Made by a program: the position numbers and the translations under genes. Below the pieces are notes generated by a model. That model was not told the DNA's origin. It worked only from the letters and a program-made list of their open reading frames with translations, and searched no databases. From NCBI RefSeq assembly GCF_003545695.1, contig NZ_QUZZ01000019.1:1-56680 (forward strand): a stretch of 56,680 bases of DNA, read 5' to 3'. The DNA is from Taibaiella helva. GTDB taxonomy: Bacteria; Bacteroidota; Bacteroidia; Chitinophagales; Chitinophagaceae. Positions 20,415-27,755 of the stretch are shown here, piece by piece (position 1 is the stretch's first letter; each line of letters opens with the position of its first letter).

Positions 20415-20552
20415 CTACCCAATTTCTGTATTCTGTCGCTTACTTTCTGTAGCATTATTTCGGAATGGCGGAGCGGATTGATCTTCTTTGAACAATCCCA
20501 ATTTCTTTAAAAGAGTAAATATGAACGAGAAAAATTCAAAGATTAAAGACAT
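20415..20552 (-). CDS. Small hydrophobic-headed protein, 45 residues
   Basis: ATG at 20552 opens a 45-codon frame ending with TAG at 20415. Residues 1-14 are hydrophobic and rich in Phe/Leu/Ile; residues 16-45 are hydrophilic (Lys-Lys-Leu-Gly-Leu-Phe-Lys-Glu-Asp, then an Asn/Ser/Arg-rich tail). It could be a membrane-anchored microprotein. Support comes from context: a perfect -7 element TAAGTTTG ends about 20 bases before the ATG, and a strong terminator starts about 60 bases after the stop, so a transcript of about 250 nt is expected. I recognise no family. The alternative is a small RNA whose open frame is accidental. Confidence 0.45.
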   Translation of the reverse strand: MSLIFEFFSFIFTLLKKLGLFKEDQSAPPFRNNATESKRQNTEIG

Positions 20553-20572
20553 GTCAGTTTTTTGGGTTAGGT

Positions 20573-20580
20573 CAAACTTA
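20573..20580 (-). promoter_or_regulatory. Bacteroidota -7 element for the small gene
   Basis: Reverse-strand TAAGTTTG matches TAnnTTTG exactly and ends 20 bases before the small ATG at 20552. No clear -33 TTTG was seen at the right distance. Confidence 0.45.
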
Positions 20581-21070
20581 AATATTGGGTTGAAATACTA
20601 TTAGCAGTCGTTCCCCATCTGACTCCCGCACAATGCCTGTTGTTACCGCAAGTGATGGAGATCATTTTTAATCAGGAGATCATACAGAAGCCATAGTATT
20701 GTGGCTATTACCTTTCGGGTAGCCGATACGCAGATTTTTGACAACACTGCGGCAATTGCTATGGTAATAATCCATGCTAGTATCTGCTGCCAGACAACGG
20801 ATAAAGAATGTCGCATGTAACCAGGTTTTCGGCGATGAGTAAAACGACCTCGAACATACCATAAAAGTAGTCGTTGACGCCAGGTATATCCAATGATCCT
20901 GCTCAATCAGAAAAATGATATAGGTGACTGAGACTTTCGACAGGAAGGTTGTTGTCGCCAGGCTTTCATCTGACGGATTGGTTGGGAGGTTTAACCAAAA
21001 CTGATTGTTACCAGGTAACGAAATGCTTTGTTGGCTCGCCGAATGTAAGGTGTTTTATTATCTGGGCATT
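20581..21070. other. Intergenic region, no supported gene
   Basis: About 490 bases. An 87-codon reverse frame at 20643-20906 has a hydrophobic stretch but no family match, no promoter and an unusual Arg/Trp-rich start; it is not called. Confidence 0.35.
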
Positions 21071-21583
21071 TTATCTGCCCTTCCCTGGTTGCGGTTTTTT
21101 TTCTTCCGGCTGGTATCCTGTCAGCCTGCGGATATCCTGTCCGAGGCGCTGCATATCGTAATTGTATAAACGGGTATAATCTTCCCAGGCGGCCTGTCCT
21201 CCTGTTGCCGGGGGATGTGCAAGTCTTTGTCTCAAAGCTTCATTACGTTCTTTCAGCTTCTTGATCCGTTTGCGATACGGCAAAGGGACCTTCTTTCCCT
21301 TCGGGCTTACCTTCTCTTCAAATTTTTCCAGGGCCCGGGTATTCCGGTTAAGATACGTATTGGCCGTATCGCCGAACTGCCGGTAGGCAGCAGCAGAATC
21401 CCAGCCAGCCTCATCGGTAGCTTTGACGGCTTCGCTTATATCGGCTGTTTCCTTGCTTTTTTCTATTCTTTCTTTATGTATTACGCTTTCTTCCCGCTGA
21501 TGACCATGCCCGCAACGGGCAAGCCCTGTTGTCAGTGTGCCGGCAATAACGATCAGGCGGGCTTTGTAAAATAATGTCTTCAT
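21071..21583 (-). CDS. Exported helical protein, possibly Sll1863-like stress family
   Basis: A 170-residue protein from ATG 21583. Residues 1-24 look like an export signal (Lys-rich start, hydrophobic core, Gly-Leu-Ala-Arg-Cys), so it may be a lipoprotein with an imperfect lipobox. The body is highly charged and helical. Two segments recall the sll1863-type stress protein family as I remember it: a Lys/Arg-rich Tyr-Arg-Lys-Arg-Ile-Lys-Lys-Leu helix around 112-130, and a C-terminal helix with Tyr-Asn-Tyr-Asp-Met-Gln-Arg-Leu-Gly-Gln-Asp. That assignment is tentative. A longer frame upstream adds 35 residues with no signal-like character and was rejected. A decayed relative lies at 52918-53075. 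The gene is divergent from the stress-protein operon starting at 21884. Confidence 0.65.
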   Translation of the reverse strand: MKTLFYKARLIVIAGTLTTGLARCGHGHQREESVIHKERIEKSKETADISEAVKATDEAGWDSAAAYRQFGDTANTYLNRNTRALEKFEEKVSPKGKKVPLPYRKRIKKLKERNEALRQRLAHPPATGGQAAWEDYTRLYNYDMQRLGQDIRRLTGYQPEEKKPQPGKGR

Positions 21584-21806
21584 ATGGAGTATCGATTGTA
21601 AACATAAGTGGTGGCTGAAAATCCGCCCGTAGAAAAGGAATGGACCAATGCCTGTTTCGGATAAGCATAGCGCCGTTTTGTGCAGCAAAGATCCGGATAG
21701 TTATCCATGTGCTGAAATGAGCGGGATCAGAACTATATATGATCGTTATTACAGAAACGGTCGGTATTATTTACTCGTATCTCAGAATCAAGATCATGCC
21801 TGGCGA

Positions 21807-21849
21807 TGCTCCGGATCAGTTTATAGTCTCAGGCGCCGCTCTAATTTTG
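21807..21849 (+). promoter_or_regulatory. Fnr-like box and -7 element of the usp/CoA-hydrolase operon
   Basis: TGCTCCGGATCA (21807-21818; one mismatch to TGAT-N4-ATCA) followed by an exact -7 element TAATTTTG (21842-21849). The box centre is 36.5 bp from the last G of the -7 element, the same spacing as at most other sites of this island. Confidence 0.55.
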
Positions 21850-21883
21850 ATCCGGAAATGTAAAAACACTTTCGATTCATGCT

Positions 21884-22705
21884 ATGAAAACCATAATTGT
21901 CCCTACCGATTTTTCCGCAGCTTCCATCAATGCAGCCTATTATGCAGCAGAGCTCGCCATGCATACCCATGCTGAAATTACCTTGCTACATGTTATAGCA
22001 ATGCCGCTTACGGTGGCAGAAGTGCCTTTGCCGATAGATAGTATCGAAATAGCTATGGGCGAGGCCAACAGGTCGCTGAAAGAGCTTAAAGAGAAGCTTG
22101 AAAGCTATAGCAATGACAAGCTCTGCATTACTTTCCGGACGACTGTGAATAGTTTCCTGGGAGAGCTCGAGAATTTTAACAGGCAAAAGAAGATCTTCGC
22201 GATGGTTATGGGAACAAGCGGTGCAGGCGCTACAGAGGCATTTTTCCTGGGTAGCTTCAGCCTTGCAGCGGCAAAACACCTTGCCCGTCCCCTTATTGTC
22301 GTTCCTCCGGGTTATCGCTTCAAAGAGATACGGAAAATAGGCCTGGCCTGCGATATGCGGAATGTATCGGAGACAGTTCCCTTCCAGGGTATAAAGGATA
22401 TATTCGAGTATTTCCCGGCGAAATTGGAGATCCTGTACGTAAGCAAACCCAAAGAAAAGATGTATCCCCAGGTATTGACGGAAACAAAGTTTATGCAAAA
22501 CAATCTTGCCTGGCTTCATCCCGAGATCAGGATCACGACCAACAACGACATAAAGCAGGGGCTGGAAGATTTCGTGAGCAAAAACAGTATAGATTTGTTG
22601 ATGTTGCTCCCTAAGGAGCGCAATTTCGTTGAAAGCATCTTTCATAAAAGTGTGACCAGGAAAATGGTGCTGCATCCGGAGGTGCCCGTCATGATAGTGC
22701 ATTGA
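21884..22705 (+). CDS. Universal stress protein, two UspA domains
   Basis: A 273-residue tandem UspA protein. Domain 1 (about 1-147) starts with Ile-Ile-Val-Pro-Thr-Asp-Phe-Ser, the standard first strand and loop, and ends with Gly-Ser-Phe-Ser-Leu-Ala-Ala-Ala and Pro-Leu-Ile-Val-Val-Pro-Pro; the Gly-Thr-Ser-Gly-Ala-Gly stretch before it resembles the ATP-binding loop. Domain 2 (about 150-273) is more divergent and ends in Val-Pro-Val-Met-Ile-Val-His. Such proteins are cytoplasmic, often ATP-binding, and induced by stress or oxygen limitation. It heads an operon with the CoA hydrolase/transferase gene 49 bases downstream, under an Fnr-like box. Two other tandem Usp genes lie at 36637-38288. 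Confidence 0.9.
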   Translation: MKTIIVPTDFSAASINAAYYAAELAMHTHAEITLLHVIAMPLTVAEVPLPIDSIEIAMGEANRSLKELKEKLESYSNDKLCITFRTTVNSFLGELENFNRQKKIFAMVMGTSGAGATEAFFLGSFSLAAAKHLARPLIVVPPGYRFKEIRKIGLACDMRNVSETVPFQGIKDIFEYFPAKLEILYVSKPKEKMYPQVLTETKFMQNNLAWLHPEIRITTNNDIKQGLEDFVSKNSIDLLMLLPKERNFVESIFHKSVTRKMVLHPEVPVMIVH

Positions 22706-22754
22706 GAAAGACACCAGGCATGCAATAGTTTTCACATTAATTCAAATACAGTAA

Positions 22755-24050
22755 ATGGATATTCATTATCAGAACGCGGACGAAGCGATACAGCTCGTAA
22801 AAAGCGGGGACAGGGTATTTATTCATGGCAGCGCTGCCACACCCCGGGTGCTGCTGAACAAGCTGCTTGCCAGGGCAGGCGAGCTTAAAGAGGTAGAGCT
22901 GACCTGTATCAGCACCTATGGCGATCTTGCGTGGAACCGGCCTGAAGTGCTTGACAGCTTTTACCTCAATTCCCTGTTTGTTTCAGGCAATGTACGTGAA
23001 TGGGCGAACGGTAGTCATGGCAATTACGTGCCGGTATTCCTGAGTGAGATACCTGGCCTGTTCCGGGAAGGTATCTTGCCGCTCGATGTAGCGATCGTAC
23101 ATGTATCGCCGCCCGATCAGCATGGATATTGCACGCTGGGGACCTCGGTAGACGCGGCACTGAGCGCCGTACGCAATGCGCCGGTAGTGATCGCGCAGGT
23201 GAATCCACGTATGCCAAGGGTACTGGGCGACGGGATCATTCATTATTCGGAATTTACAGCAATGGTATGGGCCGACAGTCCCTTGCCGGAGGTGGATTAC
23301 AGTGCCGGTGCGGATGAGCGGGCGGAAAAGATCGGCAGACATGTTGCCGGTTTGATTGAAGACGGCGCCACACTCCAGATGGGTATCGGCAGCGTGCCGG
23401 ATGCCGTACTGAAGCAGCTTACGACGCATAAGGGCCTGGGCGTGCATACGGAGATGTTTTCGGACGGACTGATACCGCTGGTAGAAAAAGGTGTCATTAC
23501 CAATGAGCATAAAGTAATACGTCCGGGTAAGATCGTAAGCAGCTTTATCCTGGGTACAAAGAAAGTATACGATTTCGCAGACAATAATCCCTACGTGAGT
23601 TGTATGGATGTGGCTTTCGTGAATGACAGCGACATTATCCGCAGAAATCCTAAAGTAGTAGCGATCAATAGCGCTATAGAGGTAGATTTTACAGGGCAGA
23701 TCTGTGCCGATTCCATCGGCACTTATCAATATTCGGGCATCGGCGGCCAGATGGATTTTATGCGCGGCGCTTCCCTGTCCGCAGGCGGGAAACCCATTAT
23801 TGCTATGCCTTCCACAACGAAGAAAGGCGTATCCCGTATAACACCCTTTCTGCGGCAGGGTGCCGGTGTGGTAACCACGCGTGGACATGTACATTATGTG
23901 GCTACGGAATATGGCGTCGTCAATCTGTACGGTCGTAACATGGAGCAGCGGGCCCGCCTGCTGATCAGCATTGCTCACCCCGATCACCGTGAAGCTTTGG
24001 AGCAGGCTTACTACCAGCGCTTCGGTAAGCTGTACACCGTATTGAAATAG
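22755..24050 (+). CDS. Acetyl-CoA hydrolase/CoA-transferase family protein
   Basis: A 431-residue member of the acetyl-CoA hydrolase/transferase family (class I CoA-transferase fold). The proposed catalytic glutamate, which forms the glutamyl-CoA thioester in this family, is Glu233 in His-Thr-Glu-Met-Phe-Ser-Asp-Gly. The Gly-Ile-Gly-Ser-Val-Pro motif and the Gly-Ile-Gly-Gly-Gln-Met-Asp-Phe-Met-Arg-Gly CoA-binding loop are intact. Length matches relatives such as 4-hydroxybutyrate and acetate CoA-transferases. It may interconvert acetate and acyl-CoAs during oxygen limitation, an inference from its co-transcription with a stress protein behind an Fnr-like box. The exact acyl donor cannot be decided from sequence. 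Confidence 0.88.
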   Translation: MDIHYQNADEAIQLVKSGDRVFIHGSAATPRVLLNKLLARAGELKEVELTCISTYGDLAWNRPEVLDSFYLNSLFVSGNVREWANGSHGNYVPVFLSEIPGLFREGILPLDVAIVHVSPPDQHGYCTLGTSVDAALSAVRNAPVVIAQVNPRMPRVLGDGIIHYSEFTAMVWADSPLPEVDYSAGADERAEKIGRHVAGLIEDGATLQMGIGSVPDAVLKQLTTHKGLGVHTEMFSDGLIPLVEKGVITNEHKVIRPGKIVSSFILGTKKVYDFADNNPYVSCMDVAFVNDSDIIRRNPKVVAINSAIEVDFTGQICADSIGTYQYSGIGGQMDFMRGASLSAGGKPIIAMPSTTKKGVSRITPFLRQGAGVVTTRGHVHYVATEYGVVNLYGRNMEQRARLLISIAHPDHREALEQAYYQRFGKLYTVLK

Positions 24051-24138
24051 CCTTTTTATGCTTGACGGGTATAACGCCTGCCTGGAGCGATGACTTTTTT
24101 GATGATACTGGGCAAGAATAGCACACCTAGAGTAAGTA

Positions 24139-24171
24139 GGCAGCGCTTGCGTGTCCAACGTAAGCGCTGCC
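24139..24171. terminator. Bidirectional terminator between convergent genes
   Basis: 13-base arms GGCAGCGCTTGCG (24139-24151) and CGTAAGCGCTGCC (24159-24171), one mismatch-type pair, seven-base loop, located between the CoA hydrolase (+) and the nuclease gene (-). Confidence 0.8.
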
Positions 24172-24188
24172 TGTTAAAATGACTTACA

Positions 24189-25031
24189 CTATGAAGCAAG
24201 ATGGGCACATTCCGCTTTTATTTTTTCCACTCTTTCGGCTGAGAACTTATTTTCCAGTATAGCCTCATGTTCCATCAGTTCGGAACATAGCACCATATTG
24301 CGTTGGAGGAACTCCTGCTTTTCCTGTTGGGTAAGTGTAGTGAGACAGGTAAGGGGATGAAGGCCATACCGATCGATCAGCTCTTTCAGGTTATCCCGAA
24401 CAGGGAAATCCCAGCCCAGCAAATTCAGACCGGCGCACATTCCGAATGCGATTGCATCCTTGGTGAAATGCGTATTGGTAACTACCCAGCCCTGGAAGGT
24501 CAGGGTCTTATTCTTTACTTTCCCGGAAAGGACCTGCTCAATGTCGTTAAAGCGGGCACTGATATATAAAGGGATCTTTACATCACAATAGATCCCCCTT
24601 TGCTGATGAAATTTGCACTCTACCAGGTATTGCTCGTGATCTTTCTGTGCCACCACATCGACCTCATGCCGGACGCATTTTCCTTCCAGTACCTTTCCTG
24701 TGGACGTTGCAAAGCCCATCTTCCTGAAGATACGCGCTATGAACTGCTCAAATGGGAACCCGGTAGGCCCTAGTTCCATAAGCGCATTCTTAAGCTTATA
24801 TTTCGCAGCGGGTCCTTTTTTCTGTTGTTTTAGCAATTGAAAGGCCATGCTGTAGATCTTTGCCGTAGGTATACCATCATAAAGCCGGGAAGTGATCTGT
24901 ATAATAATATCATCTATTATACCAGGAGGGGCGCCAGAACGCAGTAGGGAATCTTTCAGCTTCTTCGCGGAAAAAGCAAGCCGTTCGCCGGAGGCTTTGG
25001 TGATCATCGTTTCTTTAGGCTGATGTCTCAT
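24189..25031 (-). CDS. ATP-cone and PD-(D/E)XK nuclease-like protein
   Basis: A 280-residue two-domain protein. Residues about 9-90 look like an ATP-cone (start Ile-Thr-Lys-Ala-Ser-Gly-Glu-Arg, then Phe-Ser-Ala-Lys-Lys-Leu), the nucleotide-sensing domain of NrdR and ribonucleotide reductases. Residues about 92-180 look like an Mrr-type restriction fold: Phe-Glu-Gln-Phe-Ile-Ala-Arg-Ile-Phe, then the catalytic pattern Asp (His-Glu-Val-Asp-Val-Val) and Glu-Cys-Lys in Tyr-Leu-Val-Glu-Cys-Lys-Phe. All three acidic/basic residues of a PD-(D/E)XK site are present. The function is unknown; nucleotide-controlled DNA cleavage or repair is conceivable. It is the last gene of a three-gene operon (SDR, small helical protein, this) behind an Fnr-like box. 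An alternative start is the Met at residue 9. Confidence 0.75.
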   Translation of the reverse strand: MRHQPKETMITKASGERLAFSAKKLKDSLLRSGAPPGIIDDIIIQITSRLYDGIPTAKIYSMAFQLLKQQKKGPAAKYKLKNALMELGPTGFPFEQFIARIFRKMGFATSTGKVLEGKCVRHEVDVVAQKDHEQYLVECKFHQQRGIYCDVKIPLYISARFNDIEQVLSGKVKNKTLTFQGWVVTNTHFTKDAIAFGMCAGLNLLGWDFPVRDNLKELIDRYGLHPLTCLTTLTQQEKQEFLQRNMVLCSELMEHEAILENKFSAERVEKIKAECAHLAS

Positions 25032-25072
25032 GGTCTGCAGGCATTAAAATGTATTTTCCCTGATAACATAGT

Positions 25073-25456
25073 TCACATCCATTCCGCGCAGAACAGGTTG
25101 AAAGCGTGCCGAAGCAGGTTGATCTCCCTTTCCTCCTCGTGGAAGATCTTCTTTTCCTTTTCCAGCTGTGCCAGCAACCCGGTAGCTGCAAATCCTGTAT
25201 GGCTGGCGATTTCTCCAGCGACCCGGCTGATGTTTTGCCTGATTGCATGGCTCAATTCGTCTATATTATTGCGGTGTAGAATGAATGCATTCTGAAAATG
25301 TTCCACCTGTACGGTCACTTCGTACACTGTATTTTTTTGAGCGATTTCCGCCAGGCGTTCGGTCAAAATACCGATCTCTTCTTTATAGAATTTCAGGGTA
25401 CGTAGACAGTCACTATGAGCGCTATGCCAGTGACGGATATTTGTTCTGATGTTCAT
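25073..25456 (-). CDS. Small helical protein, related to the one at 31773
   Basis: A 127-residue soluble, all-helical-looking protein of unknown function. It starts with a His/Arg-rich segment and continues with three or four amphipathic helices. Its middle (Val-Glu-His-Phe-Gln-Asn-Ala-Phe ... Arg-Gln-Asn-Ile-Ser-Arg-Val-Ala-Gly-Glu-Ile-Ala) aligns with the protein at 31773-32150 (Ala-Asp-Arg-Phe-Gln-Gln-Arg-Phe ... His-Glu-Ile-Asn-Ile-Val-Leu-Ala-Gln-Ile-Ala), so the two are paralogues. There are no catalytic motifs. Its position between an SDR gene and the ATP-cone nuclease (gaps of 32 and 41 bases) places it in the stress regulon. It may be a four-helix bundle adaptor. Confidence 0.7.
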   Translation of the reverse strand: MNIRTNIRHWHSAHSDCLRTLKFYKEEIGILTERLAEIAQKNTVYEVTVQVEHFQNAFILHRNNIDELSHAIRQNISRVAGEIASHTGFAATGLLAQLEKEKKIFHEEEREINLLRHAFNLFCAEWM

Positions 25457-25488
25457 AATAAATCAATGTATTTGCTAAATATTAGTTA

Positions 25489-26241
25489 CTAACGACTTAG
25501 ATAGGCGCCGTCAACCGGGTAGTAGGCTCCATTGACGAAAGATGCTTTTGCTGTACTGAGCCATAATATCAGCTCTGCTACTTCTTCCGGTCGACCCAGC
25601 CTGCCTATAGGATGCAGCGTAGCTATCTGGCGCTTCATTGTGTCATCCATCCCCGCGGCAGTCAATAAAGGTGTCTCGATAAAGCCTGGCCCTACGGCGT
25701 TGATCCGTATGTTCCTGGCAGCATATTCGATGGCTGCTGTTTGGGTAAGCCCGATCACACCGTGTTTTGCGGCAACATAGCCGGCAGCATTGGCAAAGCC
25801 CACCTGCCCCAGTATAGAGGCCATATTGACGATGCAGCCGCCTTGGGACAGCATTGCGGCGATCTCGTATTTCATGCAATAAAAAATGCTGCTCAGGTTA
25901 ATGGCAATTACTTTGTTCCAGCCCTCTATGCTCATATCGCCGGTGGCATTGCTTTCTCCGCCGATCCCCGCATTATTGACCGCAATGTCAAGCTTATTAT
26001 ATTGCTTTAAGGCCTCAGCAACCAGCGCTTCACATTGAAGGGGATCGCTGACGTCCGTTTTTACTGCATAGGCCTGTCCGCCGGCCAGAAGTATCTGTTT
26101 TGTCACGTCCTGACATGCCTGCTCATTAATATCTGATACAATGACTTTTGCTCCCTGCGCAGCAAAGAGCAGGGCCGTAGCAGCGCCGATCCCGGAGCCG
26201 GCGCCGGTAATAACGGCCACTTTACTTTCCAATTGGTTCAT
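25489..26241 (-). CDS. SDR-family oxidoreductase (first gene of stress operon)
   Basis: A 250-residue classical SDR from ATG 26241. The cofactor motif Gly-Ala-Gly-Ser-Gly-Ile-Gly lies near residue 13, followed by an acidic residue at the end of strand 2 (Val-Ser-Asp-Ile) that favours NAD(H). Asn-Asn-Ala-Gly, the catalytic Ser (Met-Ala-Ser) and Tyr-x3-Lys (Tyr-Val-Ala-Ala-Lys) are all present, as is the Pro-Gly-Phe-Ile-Glu-Thr-Pro loop. A longer frame to 26328 adds a non-homologous tail and would overlap the promoter, so the shorter start is preferred. It is the first gene of the operon that continues with the helical protein and the ATP-cone nuclease. The substrate is unknown. Confidence 0.9.
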   Translation of the reverse strand: MNQLESKVAVITGAGSGIGAATALLFAAQGAKVIVSDINEQACQDVTKQILLAGGQAYAVKTDVSDPLQCEALVAEALKQYNKLDIAVNNAGIGGESNATGDMSIEGWNKVIAINLSSIFYCMKYEIAAMLSQGGCIVNMASILGQVGFANAAGYVAAKHGVIGLTQTAAIEYAARNIRINAVGPGFIETPLLTAAGMDDTMKRQIATLHPIGRLGRPEEVAELILWLSTAKASFVNGAYYPVDGAYLSR

Positions 26242-26272
26242 AACGATTCGTTTTTGAATTAAGTAACCGCAG

Positions 26273-26315
26273 CAAAGTAAGACCTGTTTCAGCCTGTGAA
26301 AAATGATGACGATCA
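26273..26315 (-). promoter_or_regulatory. Fnr-like box and -7 element of the SDR operon
   Basis: TGATGACGATCA (26304-26315, full match to TGAT-N4-ATCA). On the reverse strand a -7-like TTACTTTG (26280-26273, one mismatch) ends 36.5 bp from the box centre and 31 bases before the ATG. Confidence 0.6.
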
Positions 26316-26408
26316 TAATATGGGCCAATGCCAGTCAGCCTGCGCCTGCGCGCGAAAAAAAATTGCGTCGGGGCCGGTCGGTTTATCTGCTTGCATCATG
26401 ATCAATAC

Positions 26409-26452
26409 TGATCCAGATCATTGCGCCCCGCATGCCGGCTCTGTTATTTTTG
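26409..26452 (+). promoter_or_regulatory. Fnr-like box and -7 element of the hsp20 operon
   Basis: TGATCCAGATCA (26409-26420, full match) followed by an exact -7 element TATTTTTG (26445-26452). Centre-to-end spacing is 37.5 bp. It is divergent from the SDR-operon site about 100 bases away, so the intergenic region carries two separate boxes. Confidence 0.65.
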
Positions 26453-26522
26453 TAACGGATGGATTGATACCCATTCTGCTTTATTCCAATTTTCTGTTAA
26501 CTATTAAACAAAGGAGAACGTT

Positions 26523-26963
26523 ATGTCAAAGCACTCATTAATCAACCTACGGGAGATATTGCCCGAAACGACTGACGATTTTTTTGCTTCGTGGAACGAA
26601 TGGTTCCGCAGGAATTTTTTACTTAGCCGGATGACCGTACCTGCGCTGAACATGTCCGACAATAAAGATCAATATAAAGTAACCGTAGCTGCTCCCGGCC
26701 TGGAAAAGGAAGACTTCGATATCGAAGTAGAAGACAACGTGCTAACCATTAGCGCGACTTCGGAGAGGGAGCATGATGAGAATAAAAAGAAATACAGGCA
26801 TAAGGAATACAGCTATTCCAGCTTTTCCCGTTCCTTTACGCTACCGGCTGATGTTCGCGCCGATGGGATCGATGCCACCTACGATAATGGTATCCTTACT
26901 TTGAAGCTGCCCAAAAATGAAGCAGCAAAACCCGCTGCCGGAAGAAAAGTAAAAGTGAAGTAA
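26523..26963 (+). CDS. Hsp20/alpha-crystallin small heat shock protein
   Basis: A 146-residue small heat shock protein. The alpha-crystallin domain spans about residues 38-135: Tyr-Lys-Val-Thr-Val-Ala-Ala-Pro-Gly, the dimerising Glu-Arg-Glu region, Phe-Ser-Arg-Ser-Phe-Thr-Leu-Pro, and the signature Asn-Gly-Ile-Leu-Thr-Leu-Lys-Leu-Pro-Lys. The end carries Val-Lys-Val-Lys, which can serve as the Ile-x-Ile-type tail motif. It is an ATP-independent holdase in the cytoplasm. The start follows an AAGGAGA-like sequence directly upstream. It heads an operon with the BON-domain gene 42 bases downstream and is preceded by an Fnr-like box, so oxygen- or redox-controlled expression is inferred. Confidence 0.95.
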   Translation: MSKHSLINLREILPETTDDFFASWNEWFRRNFLLSRMTVPALNMSDNKDQYKVTVAAPGLEKEDFDIEVEDNVLTISATSEREHDENKKKYRHKEYSYSSFSRSFTLPADVRADGIDATYDNGILTLKLPKNEAAKPAAGRKVKVK

Positions 26964-27005
26964 GATGATTATTCTTCAAACAAGTCACAACAAAATAACG
27001 TTTTT

Positions 27006-27656
27006 ATGAAATCAGATAAAAAAATCCAGGAAGACGTAATGGCCGAGCTGCAATGGGAGCCGATGCTGAATGCCGCCGAAATTGGCGTTGCTGTGAACAG
27101 TGGGGTGGTAACGCTTTCAGGAAATGTAAGCAGTTATATGAAGAAGCGACAGGCTGAGCTGGCTGCCAAAAGGGTAAAGGATGTCAGGGCGGTAGCCATC
27201 GATATCAATGTTGATCTGTGGCCGGAAGACAATAGTAACGATACGGAGATCGGAACTGCCATTGTCGATGTGTTTCGCTGGAACGCGCTTGTTCCCGACG
27301 ATAAGATCCAAACCAAAGTGGAGAATTGTTGGGTTACGCTTGAAGGCGAGGTGGAATGGCAGTACCAGAAAACGGCTGCTTATGATGCCGTTAATCCACT
27401 CCGCGGTATCAAAGGTATATCTAACCTGATCCATGTGAAGCCGGCGGCTGATAAGGTATTGGTTAAGGATGCGATCAAAAAGGCATTGGAAAGAAATGCG
27501 GATGTGGAATCCGATAAAATCGCCATTTCCACAGCAGGCCATAAAGTGACACTAAGCGGGAAAGCCGGTTCATGGCACGAAAAAGGCCTTATAGAGCGGG
27601 CTGCATGGTCTTCTCCGGGGGTGGCTGAAGTAATTGACGATATAGAGATTGCCTGA
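27006..27656 (+). CDS. BON-domain protein (three BON domains)
   Basis: A 216-residue protein made of three BON domains (about 1-72, 73-145, 146-216). Each shows the pattern of a helix, then Val-x-Val-x-Asn-Gly/Ser-x-Val-Thr-Leu-x-Gly, here Val-Asn-Ser-Gly-Val-Val-Thr-Leu-Ser-Gly, Val-Glu-Asn-Cys-Trp-Val-Thr-Leu-Glu-Gly and a third copy Gly-His-Lys-Val-Thr-Leu-Ser-Gly. No signal peptide is visible, unlike OsmY-type periplasmic relatives, so a cytoplasmic location is likely. BON domains are thought to bind lipid or membrane surfaces and often accompany osmotic and general stress genes. It is co-transcribed with hsp20 and followed by a hairpin terminator. Confidence 0.92.
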   Translation: MKSDKKIQEDVMAELQWEPMLNAAEIGVAVNSGVVTLSGNVSSYMKKRQAELAAKRVKDVRAVAIDINVDLWPEDNSNDTEIGTAIVDVFRWNALVPDDKIQTKVENCWVTLEGEVEWQYQKTAAYDAVNPLRGIKGISNLIHVKPAADKVLVKDAIKKALERNADVESDKIAISTAGHKVTLSGKAGSWHEKGLIERAAWSSPGVAEVIDDIEIA

Positions 27657-27680
27657 TCCCTGTTATGTCGTCGAGCGCTG

Positions 27681-27710
27681 TGCCTGTCCCCGTAAGACAG
27701 GCATAGTTTT
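27681..27710 (+). terminator. Terminator of the hsp20-BON operon
   Basis: Arms TGCCTGTC (27681-27688) and GACAGGCA (27696-27703), seven-base loop, then TAGTTTTTA, 24 bases after the BON stop codon. Confidence 0.8.
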
Positions 27711-27755
27711 TATCGGGATACTGCATATTTTTATCCTTGCAAAATTGATCATTCT

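Noticed and set aside
20643-20906. 87-codon reverse frame with a hydrophobic stretch
   Set aside because: No promoter, no terminator and no family; overlapping frames look equally plausible.
22983-24158. 391-codon reverse frame
   Set aside because: It lies opposite the acetyl-CoA hydrolase/transferase gene, has His/Cys/Arg-rich composition and no domain; it is a shadow of the real gene.
27697-27739. Fnr-like control directly at the P2-type ATPase
   Set aside because: A weak -7-like TATCCTTG is present, but no box is found at 36.5 or 58.5 bp; the position is occupied by the hsp20-BON terminator.
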